Shown piece after piece: positions 22,546-33,640 of a stretch of 64,000 bases of DNA. Each line of letters starts with the position of its first letter. Within the stretch, counting starts at the first letter, position 1. The stretch is from the NCBI RefSeq assembly GCF_051348905.1, contig NC_135232.1, positions 845,780,514-845,844,513 on the forward strand. Direction: 5' to 3'. The stretch comes from Ranitomeya variabilis (taxonomy: Eukaryota; Chordata; Amphibia; Anura; Dendrobatidae). The position numbers and the translations under genes were made by a program. The notes under the pieces were generated by a model that saw only the letters and a list, made by a program, of their open reading frames with translations, searched no databases and was not told the DNA's origin.

Positions 22546-22618
22546 GCCTGGGTAGCTCAGTCGGTAGAGCATCAGACTTTTAATCTGAGGGTCCAGGGTT
22601 CAAGTCCCTGTTCAGGCG
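22546..22618 (+). tRNA. TRNAK-UUU: tRNA-Lys(TTT) copy 24, consensus
   Basis: Consensus gene in a spacer that lacks AGAC, the only such pairing in the window and a likely recombinant. Private TTTTTGCTGG 5' flank. Confidence 0.95.
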
Positions 22619-23231
22619 TCTTTTAAATTTCATCCTATCACTTTGTTTAAATTTCAGCTTGTGCTTTAAGTTAAGTTACATGCTTAGTTCACTCATTTGT
22701 TATTAAAAAATAAAAATGTTGCTTTTCTTCTAGATAGGAAAAGATACATTTGAATATGTCCAAACTGAATGCACGATGCTTTGCTTGATTTTGGCATTGT
22801 ACAGTGATATTAAGCAGGAACATATGTTTCCCATAAAAAGCAAGCAGAACCAAAGTGAGTTCTACTTTTCTCTGTAGCACATGTGGCATCAACATTATGA
22901 AAGACAATAAACATCAGTACTGAGCTGTACGTATGTGAATTCAGCTTTGGAGAAAGCTAAATCAATTGCTTGATGTTGCAGCTCCACCTGCTTGTAACTG
23001 CACAAGTCTGATAGCTTTTCACTGGGCTGAGTGCTCAACACTGCTCTTTCCCATTTTCCTATGCATAGAGTTAAAAAAGAGATGTAACCTGACACCTCAT
23101 TGTGCTGGCAGACAGTGTTGACTTTGATTTTGAGTTTGCACAGTGACATAAAGAAAGCAGCATATCTTAGGGTACAGATCGATGAATAGGAAGAGAATCT
23201 TAAAAAATGTACAAACTTTTTTCTGGAGAGG

Positions 23232-23304
23232 GCCTGGGTAGCTCAGTCGGTAGAGCATCAGACTTTTAATCTGAGGGTCCAGGGTTCAAGTCCCTGTTCA
23301 GGAG
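23232..23304 (+). tRNA. TRNAK-UUU: tRNA-Lys(TTT) copy 25, C72A
   Basis: A at 72 makes a G1-A72 mismatch at the acceptor end. Followed by linked spacer changes (TACACTTGAA, AAAGTTAAATC) that mark this unit type. Confidence 0.82.
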
Positions 23305-23917
23305 TCTTTTAAATTTCATCCTATCACTTTGTTTAAATTTCAGCTTGTGCTTTAAGTTAAGTTACATGCTTAGTTCACTCATTTGTTATTAAAAAATAAA
23401 AATGTTGCTTTTCTTCTAGATAGGAAAAGATACACTTGAATATGTCCAAACTGAATGCACGATGCTTTGCTTGATTTTGGCATTGTACAGTGATATTAAG
23501 CAGGAACATATGTTTCCCATAAAAAGCAAGCAGAACCAAAGTGAGTTCTACTTTTCTCTGTAGCACATGTGGCATCAACATTATGAAAGACAATAAACAT
23601 CAGTACTGAGCTGTACGTATGTGAATTCAGCTTTGGAGAAAGTTAAATCAATTGCTTGATGTTGCAGCTCCACCTGCTTGTAACTGCACAAGTCTGATAG
23701 CTTTTCACTGGGCTGAGTGCTCAACACTGCTCTTTCCCATTTTCCTATGCATAGAGTTAAAAAAGAGATGTAACCTGACACCTCATTGTGCTGGCAGACA
23801 GTGTTGACTTTGATTTTGAGTTTGCACAGTGACATAAAGAAAGCAGCATATCTTAGGGTACAGATCGATGAATAGGAAGAGAATCTTAAAAAATGTACAA
23901 ACTTTTTTCTGGAGAGG

Positions 23918-23988
23918 GCCTGGGTAGCTCAGTCGGTAGCATCAGACTTTTAATCTGAGGGTCCAGGGTTCAAGTCCCTGTTCAGGCG
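23918..23988 (+). tRNA. TRNAK-UUU: tRNA-Lys(TTT) copy 26, 71-nt D-arm-deletion class
   Basis: D-arm deletion with G73, directly after a C72A unit. The same neighbour order recurs at copies 34-35 and 38-39. Confidence 0.75.
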
Positions 23989-24601
23989 TCTTTTAAATTT
24001 CATCCTATCACTTTGTTTAAATTTCAGCTTGTGCTTTAAGTTAAGTTACATGCTTAGTTCACTCATTTGTTATTAAAAAATAAAAATGTTGCTTTTCTTC
24101 TAGATAGGAAAAGATACATTTGAATATGTCCAAACTGAATGCACGATGCTTTGCTTGATTTTGGCATTGTACAGTGATATTAAGCAGGAACATATGTTTC
24201 CCATAAAAAGCAAGCAGAACCAAAGTGAGTTCTACTTTTCTCTGTAGCACATGTGGCATCAACATTATGAAAGACAATAAACATCAGTACTGAGCTGTAC
24301 GTATGTGAATTCAGCTTTGGAGAAAGCTAAATCAATTGCTTGATGTTGCAGCTCCACCTGCTTGTAACTGCACAAGTCTGATAGCTTTTCACTGGGCTGA
24401 GTGCTCAACACTGCTCTTTCCCATTTTCCTATGCATAGAGTTAAAAAAGAGATGTAACCTGACACCTCATTGTGCTGGCAGACAGTGTTGACTTTGATTT
24501 TGAGTTTGCACAGTGACATAAAGAAAGCAGCATATCTTAGGGTACAGATCGATGAATAGGAAGAGAATCTTAAAAAATGTACAAACTTTTTTATGGAGAG
24601 G

Positions 24602-24674
24602 GCCTGGGTAGCTCAGTCGGTAGAGCATCAGACTTTTAATCTGAGGGTCCAGGGTTCAAGTCCCTGTTCAGGCG
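24602..24674 (+). tRNA. TRNAK-UUU: tRNA-Lys(TTT) copy 27, consensus
   Basis: Consensus gene with TTTTTATGGAGAG 5' flank, a flank seen again at copies 32, 36, 40, 48, 52 and 58. Confidence 0.95.
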
Positions 24675-25287
24675 TCTTTTAAATTTCATCCTATCACTTT
24701 GTTTAAATTTCAGCTTGTGCTTTAAGTTAAGTTACATGCTTAGTTCACTCATTTGTTATTAAAAAATAAAAATGTTGCTTTTCTTCTAGATAGGAAAAGA
24801 TACATTTGAATATGTCCAAACTGAATGCACGATGCTTTGCTTGATTTTGGCATTGTACAGTGATATTAAGCAGGAACATATGTTTCCCATAAAAAGCAAG
24901 CAGAACCAAAGTGAGTTCTACTTTTCTCTGTAGCACATGTGGCATCAACATTATGAAAGACAATAAACATCAGTACTGAGCTGTACGTATGTGAATTCAG
25001 CTTTGGAGAAAGCTAAATCAATTGCTTGATGTTGCAGCTCCACCTGCTTGTAACTGCACAAGTCTGATAGCTTTTCACTGGGCTGAGTGCTCAACACTGC
25101 TCTTTCCCATTTTCCTATGCATAGAGTTAAAAAAGAGATGTAACCTGACACCTCATTGTGCTGGCAGACAGTGTAGACTTTGATTTTGAGTTTGCACAGT
25201 GACATAAAGAAAGCAGCATATCTTAGGGTATAGATCGATGAATAGGAAGAGAATCTTAAAAAATGTACAAACTTTTTACTGGAGAGG

Positions 25288-25360
25288 GCCTGGGTAGCTC
25301 AGCCGGTAGAGCATCAGACTTTTAATCTGAGGGTCCAGGGTTCAAGTCCCTGTTCAGGCG
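25288..25360 (+). tRNA. TRNAK-UUU: tRNA-Lys(TTT) copy 28, T16C
   Basis: C at D-loop position 16 (CAGCCGG), a position usually variable and within box A's degenerate part. Private TTTTTACTGG flank; spacer haplotype as at copy 5. Confidence 0.93.
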
Positions 25361-25973
25361 TCTTTTAAATTTCATCCTATCACTTTGTTTAAATTTCAGC
25401 TTGTGCTTTAAGTTAAGTTACATGCTTAGTTCACTCATTTGTTATTAAAAAATAAAAATGTTGCTTTTCTTCTAGATAGGAAAAGATACATTTGAATATG
25501 TCCAAACTGAATGCACGATGCTTTGCTTGATTTTGGCATTGTACAGTGATATTAAGCAGGAACATATGTTTCCCATAAAAAGCAAGCAGAACCAAAGTGA
25601 GTTCTACTTTTCTCTGTAGCACATGTGGCATCAACATTAAGAAAGACAATAAACATCAGTACTGAGCTGTACGTATGTGAATTCAGCTTTGGAGAAAGCT
25701 AAATCAATTGCTTGATGTTGCAGCTCCACCTGCTTGTAACTGCACAAGTCTGATAGCTTTTCACTGGGCTGAGTGCTCAACACTGCTCTTTCCCATTTTC
25801 CTATGCATAGAGTTAAAAAAGAGATGTAACCTGACACCTCATTGTGCTGGCAGACAGTGTAGACTTTGATTTTGAGTTTGCACAGTGACATAAAGAAAGC
25901 AGCATATCTTAGGGTATAGATCGATGAATAGGAAGAGAATCTTAAAAAATGTACAAACTTTTTTCTGGAGAGG

Positions 25974-26046
25974 GCCTGGGTAGCTCAGCCGGTAGAGCAT
26001 CAGACTTTTAATCTGAGGGTCCAGGGTTCAAGTCCCTGTTCAGGCG
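25974..26046 (+). tRNA. TRNAK-UUU: tRNA-Lys(TTT) copy 29, T16C
   Basis: Same D-loop change as copy 28, the adjacent unit; same copy-5-like spacer. Confidence 0.93.
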
Positions 26047-26659
26047 TCTTTTAAATTTCATCCTATCACTTTGTTTAAATTTCAGCTTGTGCTTTAAGTT
26101 AAGTTACATGCTTAGTTCACTCATTTGTTATTAAAAAATAAAAATGTTGCTTTTCTTCTAGATAGGAAAAGATACATTTGAATATGTCCAAACTGAATGC
26201 ACGATGCTTTGCTTGATTTTGGCATTGTACAGTGATATTAAGCAGGAACATATGTTTCCCATAAAAAGCAAGCAGAACCAAAGTGAGTTCTACTTTTCTC
26301 TGTAGCACATGTGGCATCAACATTATGAAAGACAATAAACATCAGTACTGAGCTGTACGTATGTGAATTCAGCTTTGGAGAAAGCTAAATCAATTGCTTG
26401 ATGTTGCAGCTCCACCTGCTTGTAACTGCACAAGTCTGATAGCTTTTCACTGGGCTGAGTGCTCAACACTGCTCTTTCCCATTTTCCTATGCATAGAGTT
26501 AAAAAAGAGATGTAACCTGACACCTCATTGTGCTGGCAGACAGTGTAGACTTTGATTTTGAGTTTGCACAGTGACATAAAGAAAGCAGCATATCTTAGGG
26601 TACAGATCGATGAATAGGAAGAGAATCTTAAAAAATGTACAAACTTTTTTCTGGAGAGG

Positions 26660-26732
26660 GCCTGGGTAGCTCAGTCGGTAGAGCATCAGACTTTTAATCT
26701 GAGGGTCCAGGGTTCAAGTCCCTGTTCAGGAG
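26660..26732 (+). tRNA. TRNAK-UUU: tRNA-Lys(TTT) copy 30, C72A
   Basis: G1-A72 mismatch, with the same downstream linked spacer changes as copy 25. Confidence 0.82.
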
Positions 26733-27345
26733 TCTTTTAAATTTCATCCTATCACTTTGTTTAAATTTCAGCTTGTGCTTTAAGTTAAGTTACATGCTTA
26801 GTTCACTCATTTGTTATTAAAAAATAAAAATGTTGCTTTTCTTCTAGATAGGAAAAGATACACTTGAATATGTCCAAACTGAATGCACGATGCTTTGCTT
26901 GATTTTGGCATTGTACAGTGATATTAAGCAGGAACATATGTTTCCCATAAAAAGCAAGCAGAACCAAAGTGAGTTCTACTTTTCTCTGTAGCACATGTGG
27001 CATCAACATTATGAAAGACAATAAACATCAGTACTGAGCTGTACGTATGTGAATTCAGCTTTGGAGAAAGTTAAATCAATTGCTTGATGTTGCAGCTCCA
27101 CCTGCTTGTAACTGCACAAGTCTGATAGCTTTTCACTGGGCTGAGTGCTCAACACTGCTCTTTCCCATTTTCCTATGCATAGAGTTAAAAAAGAGATGTA
27201 ACCTGACACCTCATTGTGCTGGCAGACAGTGTTGACTTTGATTTTGAGTTTGCACAGTGACATAAAGAAAGCAGCATATCTTAGGGTACAGATCGATGAA
27301 TAGGAAGAGAATCTTAAAAAATGTACAAACTTTTTTCTGGAGAGG

Positions 27346-27418
27346 GCCTGGGTAGCTCAGTCGGTAGAGCATCAGACTTTTAATCTGAGGGTCCAGGGTT
27401 CAAGTCCCTGTTCAGGCA
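27346..27418 (+). tRNA. TRNAK-UUU: tRNA-Lys(TTT) copy 31, G73A
   Basis: Full cloverleaf but A replaces G at discriminator base 73. The TTAA composite starts 51 bp after its 3' end. Confidence 0.88.
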
Positions 27419-27469
27419 TCTTTTAAATTTCATCCTATCACTTTGTTTAAATTTCAGCTTGTGCTTTAA

Positions 27470-28114
27470 CCCCTTAGTGACAGAGCCAATTTGGTACTTA
27501 ATGACCGAGCCAATTTTTACAATTCTGACCAGTGTCACTTTATGAGGTTATAACTCTGGAACGCTTTATCGGATCCCGCTGATTCTGAGATTGTTTTTTC
27601 GTGACATGTTGTACTTCAAGTTAGTGGTAACATTTCTTCGATATTACTTGCGATTATTTATGAAAAAAATGGAAATATGGCGAAAATTTTTAAAATTTTG
27701 CAATTTTCAAACTTTGTATTTTTATGCCCTTAAATCAGAGAGATATGTCACAAAAAATAGTTAATAAATAACATTTCTCACATGTCTACTTTACATCAGC
27801 ACAATTTTGGAAACAATTTTTTTTTTTGTTAGGGAGTTATAAGGGTTAAAAGTTGACCAGCAATTTCTCATTTTTACAACACCATGTTTTTTTTAGGGAC
27901 CACATCACCTTTGAAGTGATTTTGAGGGGTCTATATGATAGAAAATAACCAAGTGTGACACCATTCTAAAAACTGCACCCCTCAAGCTGCTCAAAACCAC
28001 ATTCAAGAAGTTTATTAACCCTTTACGTACTTCACAGGAACTAAAACAATGTGGAAGAAAAAAATTAACATTTTACTTTTTTTTGCAAACATTTTACTTC
28101 AGAACCATTTTTTT
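27470..28114. other. Left end and subterminal region of the TTAA composite
   Basis: AT-rich, no gene. The stretch from about 27950 (GTGACACCATTCTAAAAACTGC) is a diverged relative of the tandem unit that follows, suggesting the tandem block grew from this flank. Confidence 0.7.
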
Positions 28115-31071
28115 TAATTTTCACAAGTGTAAAAACAGAAATTTAACCACAAATTTTGTTGTGCAATTTTTCCTGAGTACGCCGATACCCCATATGTGGA
28201 GGTAAACCACTGTTTGGGCGCACCGCAGAGCTTGGAAGTGAAGGAGCACCGTTTGACTGTTTCAATGCAGAATTGGCTGGAATTGAGATCGGACGCCATG
28301 TCGCGTTTGGAGAGCCCCTAATGTGCCTAAACAGTGGAAACCCCCCACAAGTGACACCATTTTGGAAACTAGACCCCCCAAGGAACTTATCTAGATGTGT
28401 GGTGAGCACTTTGAACCCCCAAGTGCTTCACAGAAGTTTATAACGTAGAGCCGTGAAAATAAAAAATCGCATTTGTTTTCACAAAAATGATTTTTTCGCC
28501 CACAAATTCTTATTTTCACAAGGGTAACAGGAGAAATTAGACCACAAAAGTTGTTGTGCAATTTCTCCTGAGTACGTCGATACCCCATATGTGGAGGTAA
28601 ACCACTGTTTGGGCGCACCGCAGAGCTTGGAAGTGAAGGAGCACCGTTTGACTTTTTCAATGCAGAATTGGCTGGAATTGAGATCGGATGCCATGTCGCG
28701 TTTGGAGAGTCCCTGATGTGCCTAAACAGTGGAAACCCCCCACAAGTGATACCATTTTGGAAACTAGACCCCCCAAGGAACTTATCTAGATGTGTGGTGA
28801 GCACTTTGAACCCCCAAGTGCTTCACAGAAGTTTATAACGTAGAGCCGTGAAAATAAAAAATCTCATTTTTTCTACAAAAATGATCTTTTTGCCCCCAAA
28901 TTTTTATTTTCACAAGGGTAACAGGAGAAATTAGACCACAAAAGTTGTTGTGCAATTTCTCCTGAGTACGTCGATACCCCATATGTGGAGGTAAACCACT
29001 GTTTGGGCGCACCGCAGAGCTTGGAAGTGAAGGAGCACCGTTTGACTTTTTCAATGCAGAATTGGCTGGAATTGAGATCGGATGCCATGTCGCGTTTGGA
29101 GAGTCCCTGATGTGCCTAAACAGTGGAAACCCCCCACAAGTGATACCATTTTGGAAACTAGACCCCCCAAGGAACTTATCTAGATGTGTGGTGAGCACTT
29201 TGAACCCCCAAGTGCTTCACAGAAGTTTATAACGTAGAGCCGTGAAAATAAAAAATCTCATTTTTTCTACAAAAATGATCTTTTTGCCCCCAAATTTTTA
29301 TTTTCACAAGGGTAACAGGAGAAATTAGACCACAAAAGTTGTTGTGCAATTTCTCCTGAGTACGTCGATACCCCATATATGGGGGTAAACCACTGTTTGG
29401 GCGCACCGCAGAGCTTGGAAGAGAAGGAGTGTCGTTTTACTTTTTCAATGTAGAATTGGCTGGAATTGAGATCGGACGCCATGTCACGTTTGGAGAGCCG
29501 CTGATGTGCCTAAACAGTAGAGACCCCCCACATATGACACCATTTTGGAAACTAGACCCCTTAAGGAACTTATCTAGATGTGTGGTGAGCACTTTAAACC
29601 CCCAGGTGCTTCACAGAAGTTTATAACGTAGAGCCGTGAAAATAAAAAAATCGCATTTTTTCTACAAAAATGATCTTTTTGCCTCCAAATTTTTATTTTA
29701 CCAAGGGTAACAGGAGAAAATGGACCCCAGAAGCTGTTGTACAATTTGTCTTGAGTACGCCGACACCCCATATGTGGGGGTAAACCACTGTTTGGGCGCA
29801 TGGCTGAGCTCGGAAGCAAAGGAGCGCCATTTGACTTTTCAATGCAAAATTGACTGGAATTGAGATCGGACGCCATGTCGCGTTTGGAGAGCCCCTGATG
29901 TGCCTAAACAGCAGAAACCCCCCAAAAGTGACCCCATTTTGGAAACTAGACCCCCCATGGAACTTATCTAGATGTGTAGTGAGAACTTTGAATGCCCAAG
30001 TGCATCACAGAAGTTTATAATGCAGAGTCGTGAAAATAAAAAATATATATTTTTTAACAATAAAGATTTTTTAGCCCCCAAGTTTTTATTTTCACAAGGG
30101 TAACAAGAGAAATTGGACCCCAAAAGTTGTTGTCCAATTTGTCCTGAGTATGCTGGTACCCCATATGTGGGGGTAAACCACTGTTTGGGCGCATGGCAGA
30201 GCTCGGAAGGGAAGGAGTGCCATTTTGGAATGCAGACTTTGATAGAATTGTCTGCGGGCGTTATGTTGCCTTTGCAGACCCCTAATGTAACAAAACAGTA
30301 GAAACCCCCAACAAGTGACCCCATTTTGGAAAATAGACCCCCCAAGGAACTTATCTAGATATGTGGTGAGAACTTTGAATGCCCAAGTGCTTCACAGAAG
30401 TTTATAATGCAGAGTAGTGAAAATAAAAAATATTTTTTTTCCCACAAAAAAGATTTTTTTAGCCCCCAAATTTTTATTTTCACAAGGGTAACAAGAGAAA
30501 TTGGACCCCAAAAGTTGTTGTCCAATTTGTCCTGAGTATGCTGGTACCCCATATGTGGGGGTAAACCACTGTTTGGGCGCACGGCAGAGCTCGGAAGGGA
30601 AGGAGCGCCATTTTGCAATGCAGACTTTGATAGAATTGTCTGCGGGCGTTATGTTGCGTTTGCAGACCCCTAATGTACCTAAACAGTAGAAACCCCCACA
30701 AGTGACCAAATTTTGGAAACTAGACCCCCTAAGGAACTTATCTAGATATGTGGTGAGAACTTTGAAAGCTCAAGTGCTTCACAGAAATTTATAATGCAGA
30801 GTAGTGAAAATAAAAAAATATATTTTTTTCCAACAAAAAAGATTTTTAGCCCCCAAGTTTTTATTTTCACAAGGGTAACAGGAGAAATTGGACCCCAAAA
30901 GTTGTTGTCCAATTTATCCCGAGTACGCTGATGCCCCATATGTGGGGGTAAACCACTGTTTGGGCGCACGGCAGAGCTCAGAAGGGAGGGAGTACCATTT
31001 GACTTTTTTAGCGCAAAATTGGCTGTCGTGTTTGGAGACCCCCTGATGTACCTAAACAGTGGAAACCCCCC
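28115..31071. repeat. Tandem repeat block, units of about 387-395 bp
   Basis: Eight successive units, the last partial, recognised by the recurring CCCCATATGTGGRGGTAAAC at 28188, 28583, 28977, 29371, 29766, 30159, 30547 and 30934. Spacings are 395, 394, 394, 395, 393, 388 and 387 bp. Units 2 and 3 are nearly identical, while later units diverge in parallel: units 6-8 share features the early ones lack. No coding function is evident. Frames of 70-137 codons on the minus strand repeat with the unit. Confidence 0.93.
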
Positions 31072-31386
31072 AATTCTAACTCCAACCCTAACCCCAACAC
31101 AGCCCTAACCCTAATCTCAACCCGATCCATAATCCTAATCACAACCCTAACGATAATCACAACCCTAACCCCAAAACAGCCCTAATCTCAACCCTAACCA
31201 TAACCCTAATCAAAACCCTAAATCCAACACACCCCTAACCCTAATCCTAACCCTAATCCCAACCCTAATCCCAAACGTAACACTAATCCCAACCCTAATC
31301 CAAACCCTAACCCTAATCCCAACTCTAACCCTAACTTTAGCCCCAACCCTAACTTTAGCCCCAACCCTAACCATAACTTTAGCCCC
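31072..31386. repeat. Degenerate telomere-like repeats (CCCTAA-related), tract 1
   Basis: About 315 bp of CCCTAA, CCCCAA, CCCTAATC and TTTAGCCCCAA words, clearly derived from or convergent on the vertebrate telomere repeat, but never more than a few perfect units in a row. Confidence 0.9.
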
Positions 31387-31620
31387 CGTCGTCACAAAAA
31401 AAGTTCAATGTAACCTTTTTTTTGTACGTCGCGTCCGCCATTTCCGCGGATGCGTGGCCGTAACTCTGCCCTCTCCTCCCCAGGACATAGACTGGGCAGC
31501 GGATGCGTTGAAAAACTGCATCCGCTGCCCACGTTGTGCACAATTTTCACAACGTGCGTCGGTACATCGGGCCGACGCATTGCGACCGCCCCGTACCGAC
31601 GCAAGTGTGAAAGAAGCCTT
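31387..31620. mobile_element. Nested hairpin element A (MITE-like)
   Basis: Starts near GTCACAAAAAAAGTTCAATG and ends GTGTGAAAGAAGCC. Contains a perfect 13-bp inverted repeat at 31494-31506 and 31518-31530. It resembles element C at about 33171-33393 in its first 50 bp. No gene. Exact ends are uncertain. Confidence 0.6.
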
Positions 31621-31815
31621 AGGCTACTTTCAGACATAGCGCATTTTTGAGCGCTATTTTGCGGGCGCTTTTCAAAAATGCGCAATGTCATTTTCGTCTG
31701 CCGGCAAAGTGAATGAGAAATTCACTTTGCCGTTCAGACACACCGCAAAAAAACGCGGCGCTTTTGTCTGCAAACACGCCGGCGTAAAAAGAATTGACAT
31801 GTCAATTCTTTACGC
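31621..31815. mobile_element. Nested hairpin element B (MITE-like)
   Basis: Starts TAGGCTACTTTCAGACAT, placed end to end against element A. Holds two hairpins: 31703-31714 with 31720-31731 (12 bp, perfect) and the palindrome 31790-31809. No gene. Confidence 0.55.
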
Positions 31816-31985
31816 AGCGGCGTGTCTGCGTATCCCCTTAGGGCCCCATATTACCTTCCACACACAGCGCCTTTGTCCTGGGTGTCGGCGTCTTTGTACG
31901 GAGGGGTTGACACCCAGGACCGGACGTGACGTCGGACAGGAAGAGGGAAGCCCCCGCCCCCCAGTGAAGCAGCATGGAGTCCTTC

Positions 31986-32024
31986 TGTGTGTGCGTGTGT
32001 GTGCGTGTGTGTGCGTGTGTGTGT
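31986..32024. repeat. GT-rich microsatellite (GTGTGTGC)n
   Basis: About 39 bp of an eight-base period, GTGTGTGC, ending GTGTGTGTCC. Confidence 0.9.
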
Positions 32025-32048
32025 CCCCATGCGACGCTAGTGCCACCA

Positions 32049-32133
32049 TTGTGCTAAGTCGCCGTATGGGACTACTACTCCCATCCGGTATTAGGATGGG
32101 AGAGTTGTCCCTGTGTCCGGCGACTTAGCACAA
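32049..32133. repeat. Inverted repeat, 16-bp perfect arms
   Basis: TTGTGCTAAGTCGCCG at 32049-32064 pairs perfectly with 32118-32133. The loop contains a further CTCCCATCC/GGATGGGAG inverted pair, so the region can form a stacked hairpin. Confidence 0.9.
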
Positions 32134-32621
32134 TTGTAAAGTTACACAAAACACCTACACACAATACACATACATGACACACAGTACATACAACATATAA
32201 CACAGAGTATATACTCACCAACAGCACACTTGTAGGCGAAGCCCTCGATCCTCCAGGAAAAAATCCAAAAATAATAAACCAAATTCATACTCCCTGTCCG
32301 CAGAATCCATAAAACGAGTGTCCCACGCCGATCGGCTGCTCTCCGGCGATACACTGCCAGGAGCGAAGCTCCTAGCAGTGTATCGCGTACTGTTCCGGAG
32401 TTCAATGACTCCGGCGTCTCGGTTAACAGCAGTACAGCTGCGTTGAACTTTCCCACGCAGCACTGCCGTTAAGCAAGAGTGCCGGGGTCAATGACCGCCG
32501 GTAAACTCGCTCGCGCATGCGCAGTGACACACCGACAGGAACTATGGCTCCTGTCAGTGTGTTGCTGCAGCCGTGGAGAGCAGACATATCTCTGGATGTG
32601 TCTGTTCTCCATGGAAAATCT
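32134..32621. other. Unassigned interior of the TTAA composite
   Basis: No gene recognised. One clear hairpin at 32348-32384 (GATACACTGC with GCAGTGTATC around AGGAGC/GCTCCT). Confidence 0.6.
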
Positions 32622-33170
32622 TGATACGTGGCACTTAAATATGTGGCAATTAAATACGTGACACGTGGCACTTATACGTGATACGTGTCACTTAAATACG
32701 TGGCACTGAAATACGTGGCACGTGGCACTTTGATACGTGGCACGTGGCACTTTGATACGTGGCACGTGGCACTTTGATACGTGGCACTGAAATATGTGGC
32801 ACGTGGCACTTTGATACGTGGCACGTGTCACTTAAATACGTGGCACGTGGCACTGAAAGATGTGGCACGTGGCACTTTGATACGTGGCACGTGGCACTTT
32901 GATACGTGGCACGTGGCACTGAAATATGTGGCACGTGGCACTTTGATACGTGGCACGTGGCACTTTGATACGTGGCACGTGGCACTGAAATATGTGGCAC
33001 GTGGCACTTTGATACGTGGCACGTGGCACTTTGATACGTGGCACGTGGCACTTTGATACGTGGCACGTGGCACTTTGATACGTGGCACTGAAATATGTGG
33101 CACGTGGCACTTTGATACGTGGCACGTGTCACTTAAATACGTGGCACGTGGCACTGAAATATGTGGGACA
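32622..33170. repeat. Minisatellite of about 22 bp rich in CACGTG
   Basis: About 550 bp built from TGATACGTGGCACGTGGCACTT and a sister word with GAAATATGTGG. I counted about 20 copies of the palindrome CACGTG, the core of E-box and G-box sites. The outer words at the left end are shorter and more diverged. Confidence 0.93.
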
Positions 33171-33393
33171 CGTCGCACAAAAAAGTTACATGTAGTTTTT
33201 TTTGTGTCGACGGTCCGCCGAAGCACGACGCATCCGTCGCACGACGGATGCGACATGTGGCAATCCGTCGCAATGCGTCGCTAATGCAAGCCAATGGAGA
33301 AAAAACGCATCCTGCAAGCACTTTTGCAGGATGCGTTTTTTCTCCAACGACGCATTGCGACGGAAGCCAAAAAACGCTAGTGTGAAAGTAGCC
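33171..33393. mobile_element. Nested hairpin element C (MITE-like)
   Basis: Has a perfect 22-bp inverted repeat, 33296-33317 with 33324-33345, around a six-base loop, inside an outer pair CCGTCGCAATGCGTCG / CGACGCATTGCGACGG. Ends AGTGTGAAAGTAGCC, an end shared in style with elements A and B. No gene. Confidence 0.7.
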
Positions 33394-33492
33394 TAACCCT
33401 AACCCTAGCCCTAACCCTAAATTTAGCCCCAACCCTAACCCTAACCCTAACCCTAACTCTAACCCTAACCCTAACCCTAATTTTAGCCCCAA
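33394..33492. repeat. Telomere-like repeats (CCCTAA)n, tract 2
   Basis: About 100 bp with several uninterrupted CCCTAA runs, less degenerate than tract 1, broken by AAATTTAGCCCC and AATTTTAGCCCC. Confidence 0.92.
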
Positions 33493-33495
33493 CTT

Positions 33496-33587
33496 GTCTT
33501 CTCCTGCCGGCCGGCAGATGGCAGCAGATGGCGGGCGCACTGCGCATGCGCCCGCCATGATGAAAAAGCCGGCTGGCAGGAGAAGAC
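33496..33587. repeat. Inverted repeat, 20-bp arms (19 of 20)
   Basis: GTCTTCTCCTGCCGGCCGGC at 33496-33515 pairs with 33568-33587. The loop itself contains GGCGGGCGCA / TGCGCCCGCC. Confidence 0.88.
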
Positions 33588-33640
33588 AGAAGAGGACCCA
33601 GGGACCCCGGGTGAGTATGTTAGGGTCCCCGAATCCCCCT

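Larger units (their letters stand above)
18841..27469 (+). repeat. tRNA-Lys satellite array, segment 3 (copies 19-31)
   Basis: Thirteen copies in the same orientation. The first unit is 600 bp because 86 bp are deleted from within its tRNA into the spacer. 71-nt tRNAs cluster at copies 21-23 and 26. Units before copies 28-30 share GTGTAGAC. Copies 25 and 30 are followed by the linked changes TACACTTGAA and AAAGTTAAATC. The segment ends at a TTAA where the composite element inserted. Confidence 0.97.

Noticed and set aside
28391-28804. Minus-strand frames of up to 137 codons in the 390-bp tandem block
   Set aside because: They repeat with the unit, drift in length and show no recognisable domain.
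31685-32128. 147-codon plus-strand frame in the TTAA composite
   Set aside because: It crosses two hairpins and the GT microsatellite, giving a low-complexity cysteine and valine run; no family resemblance.
32692-33256. Long frames across the CACGTG minisatellite
   Set aside because: A 22-bp period cycles through frames and happens to lack stops; the products are simple repeats.
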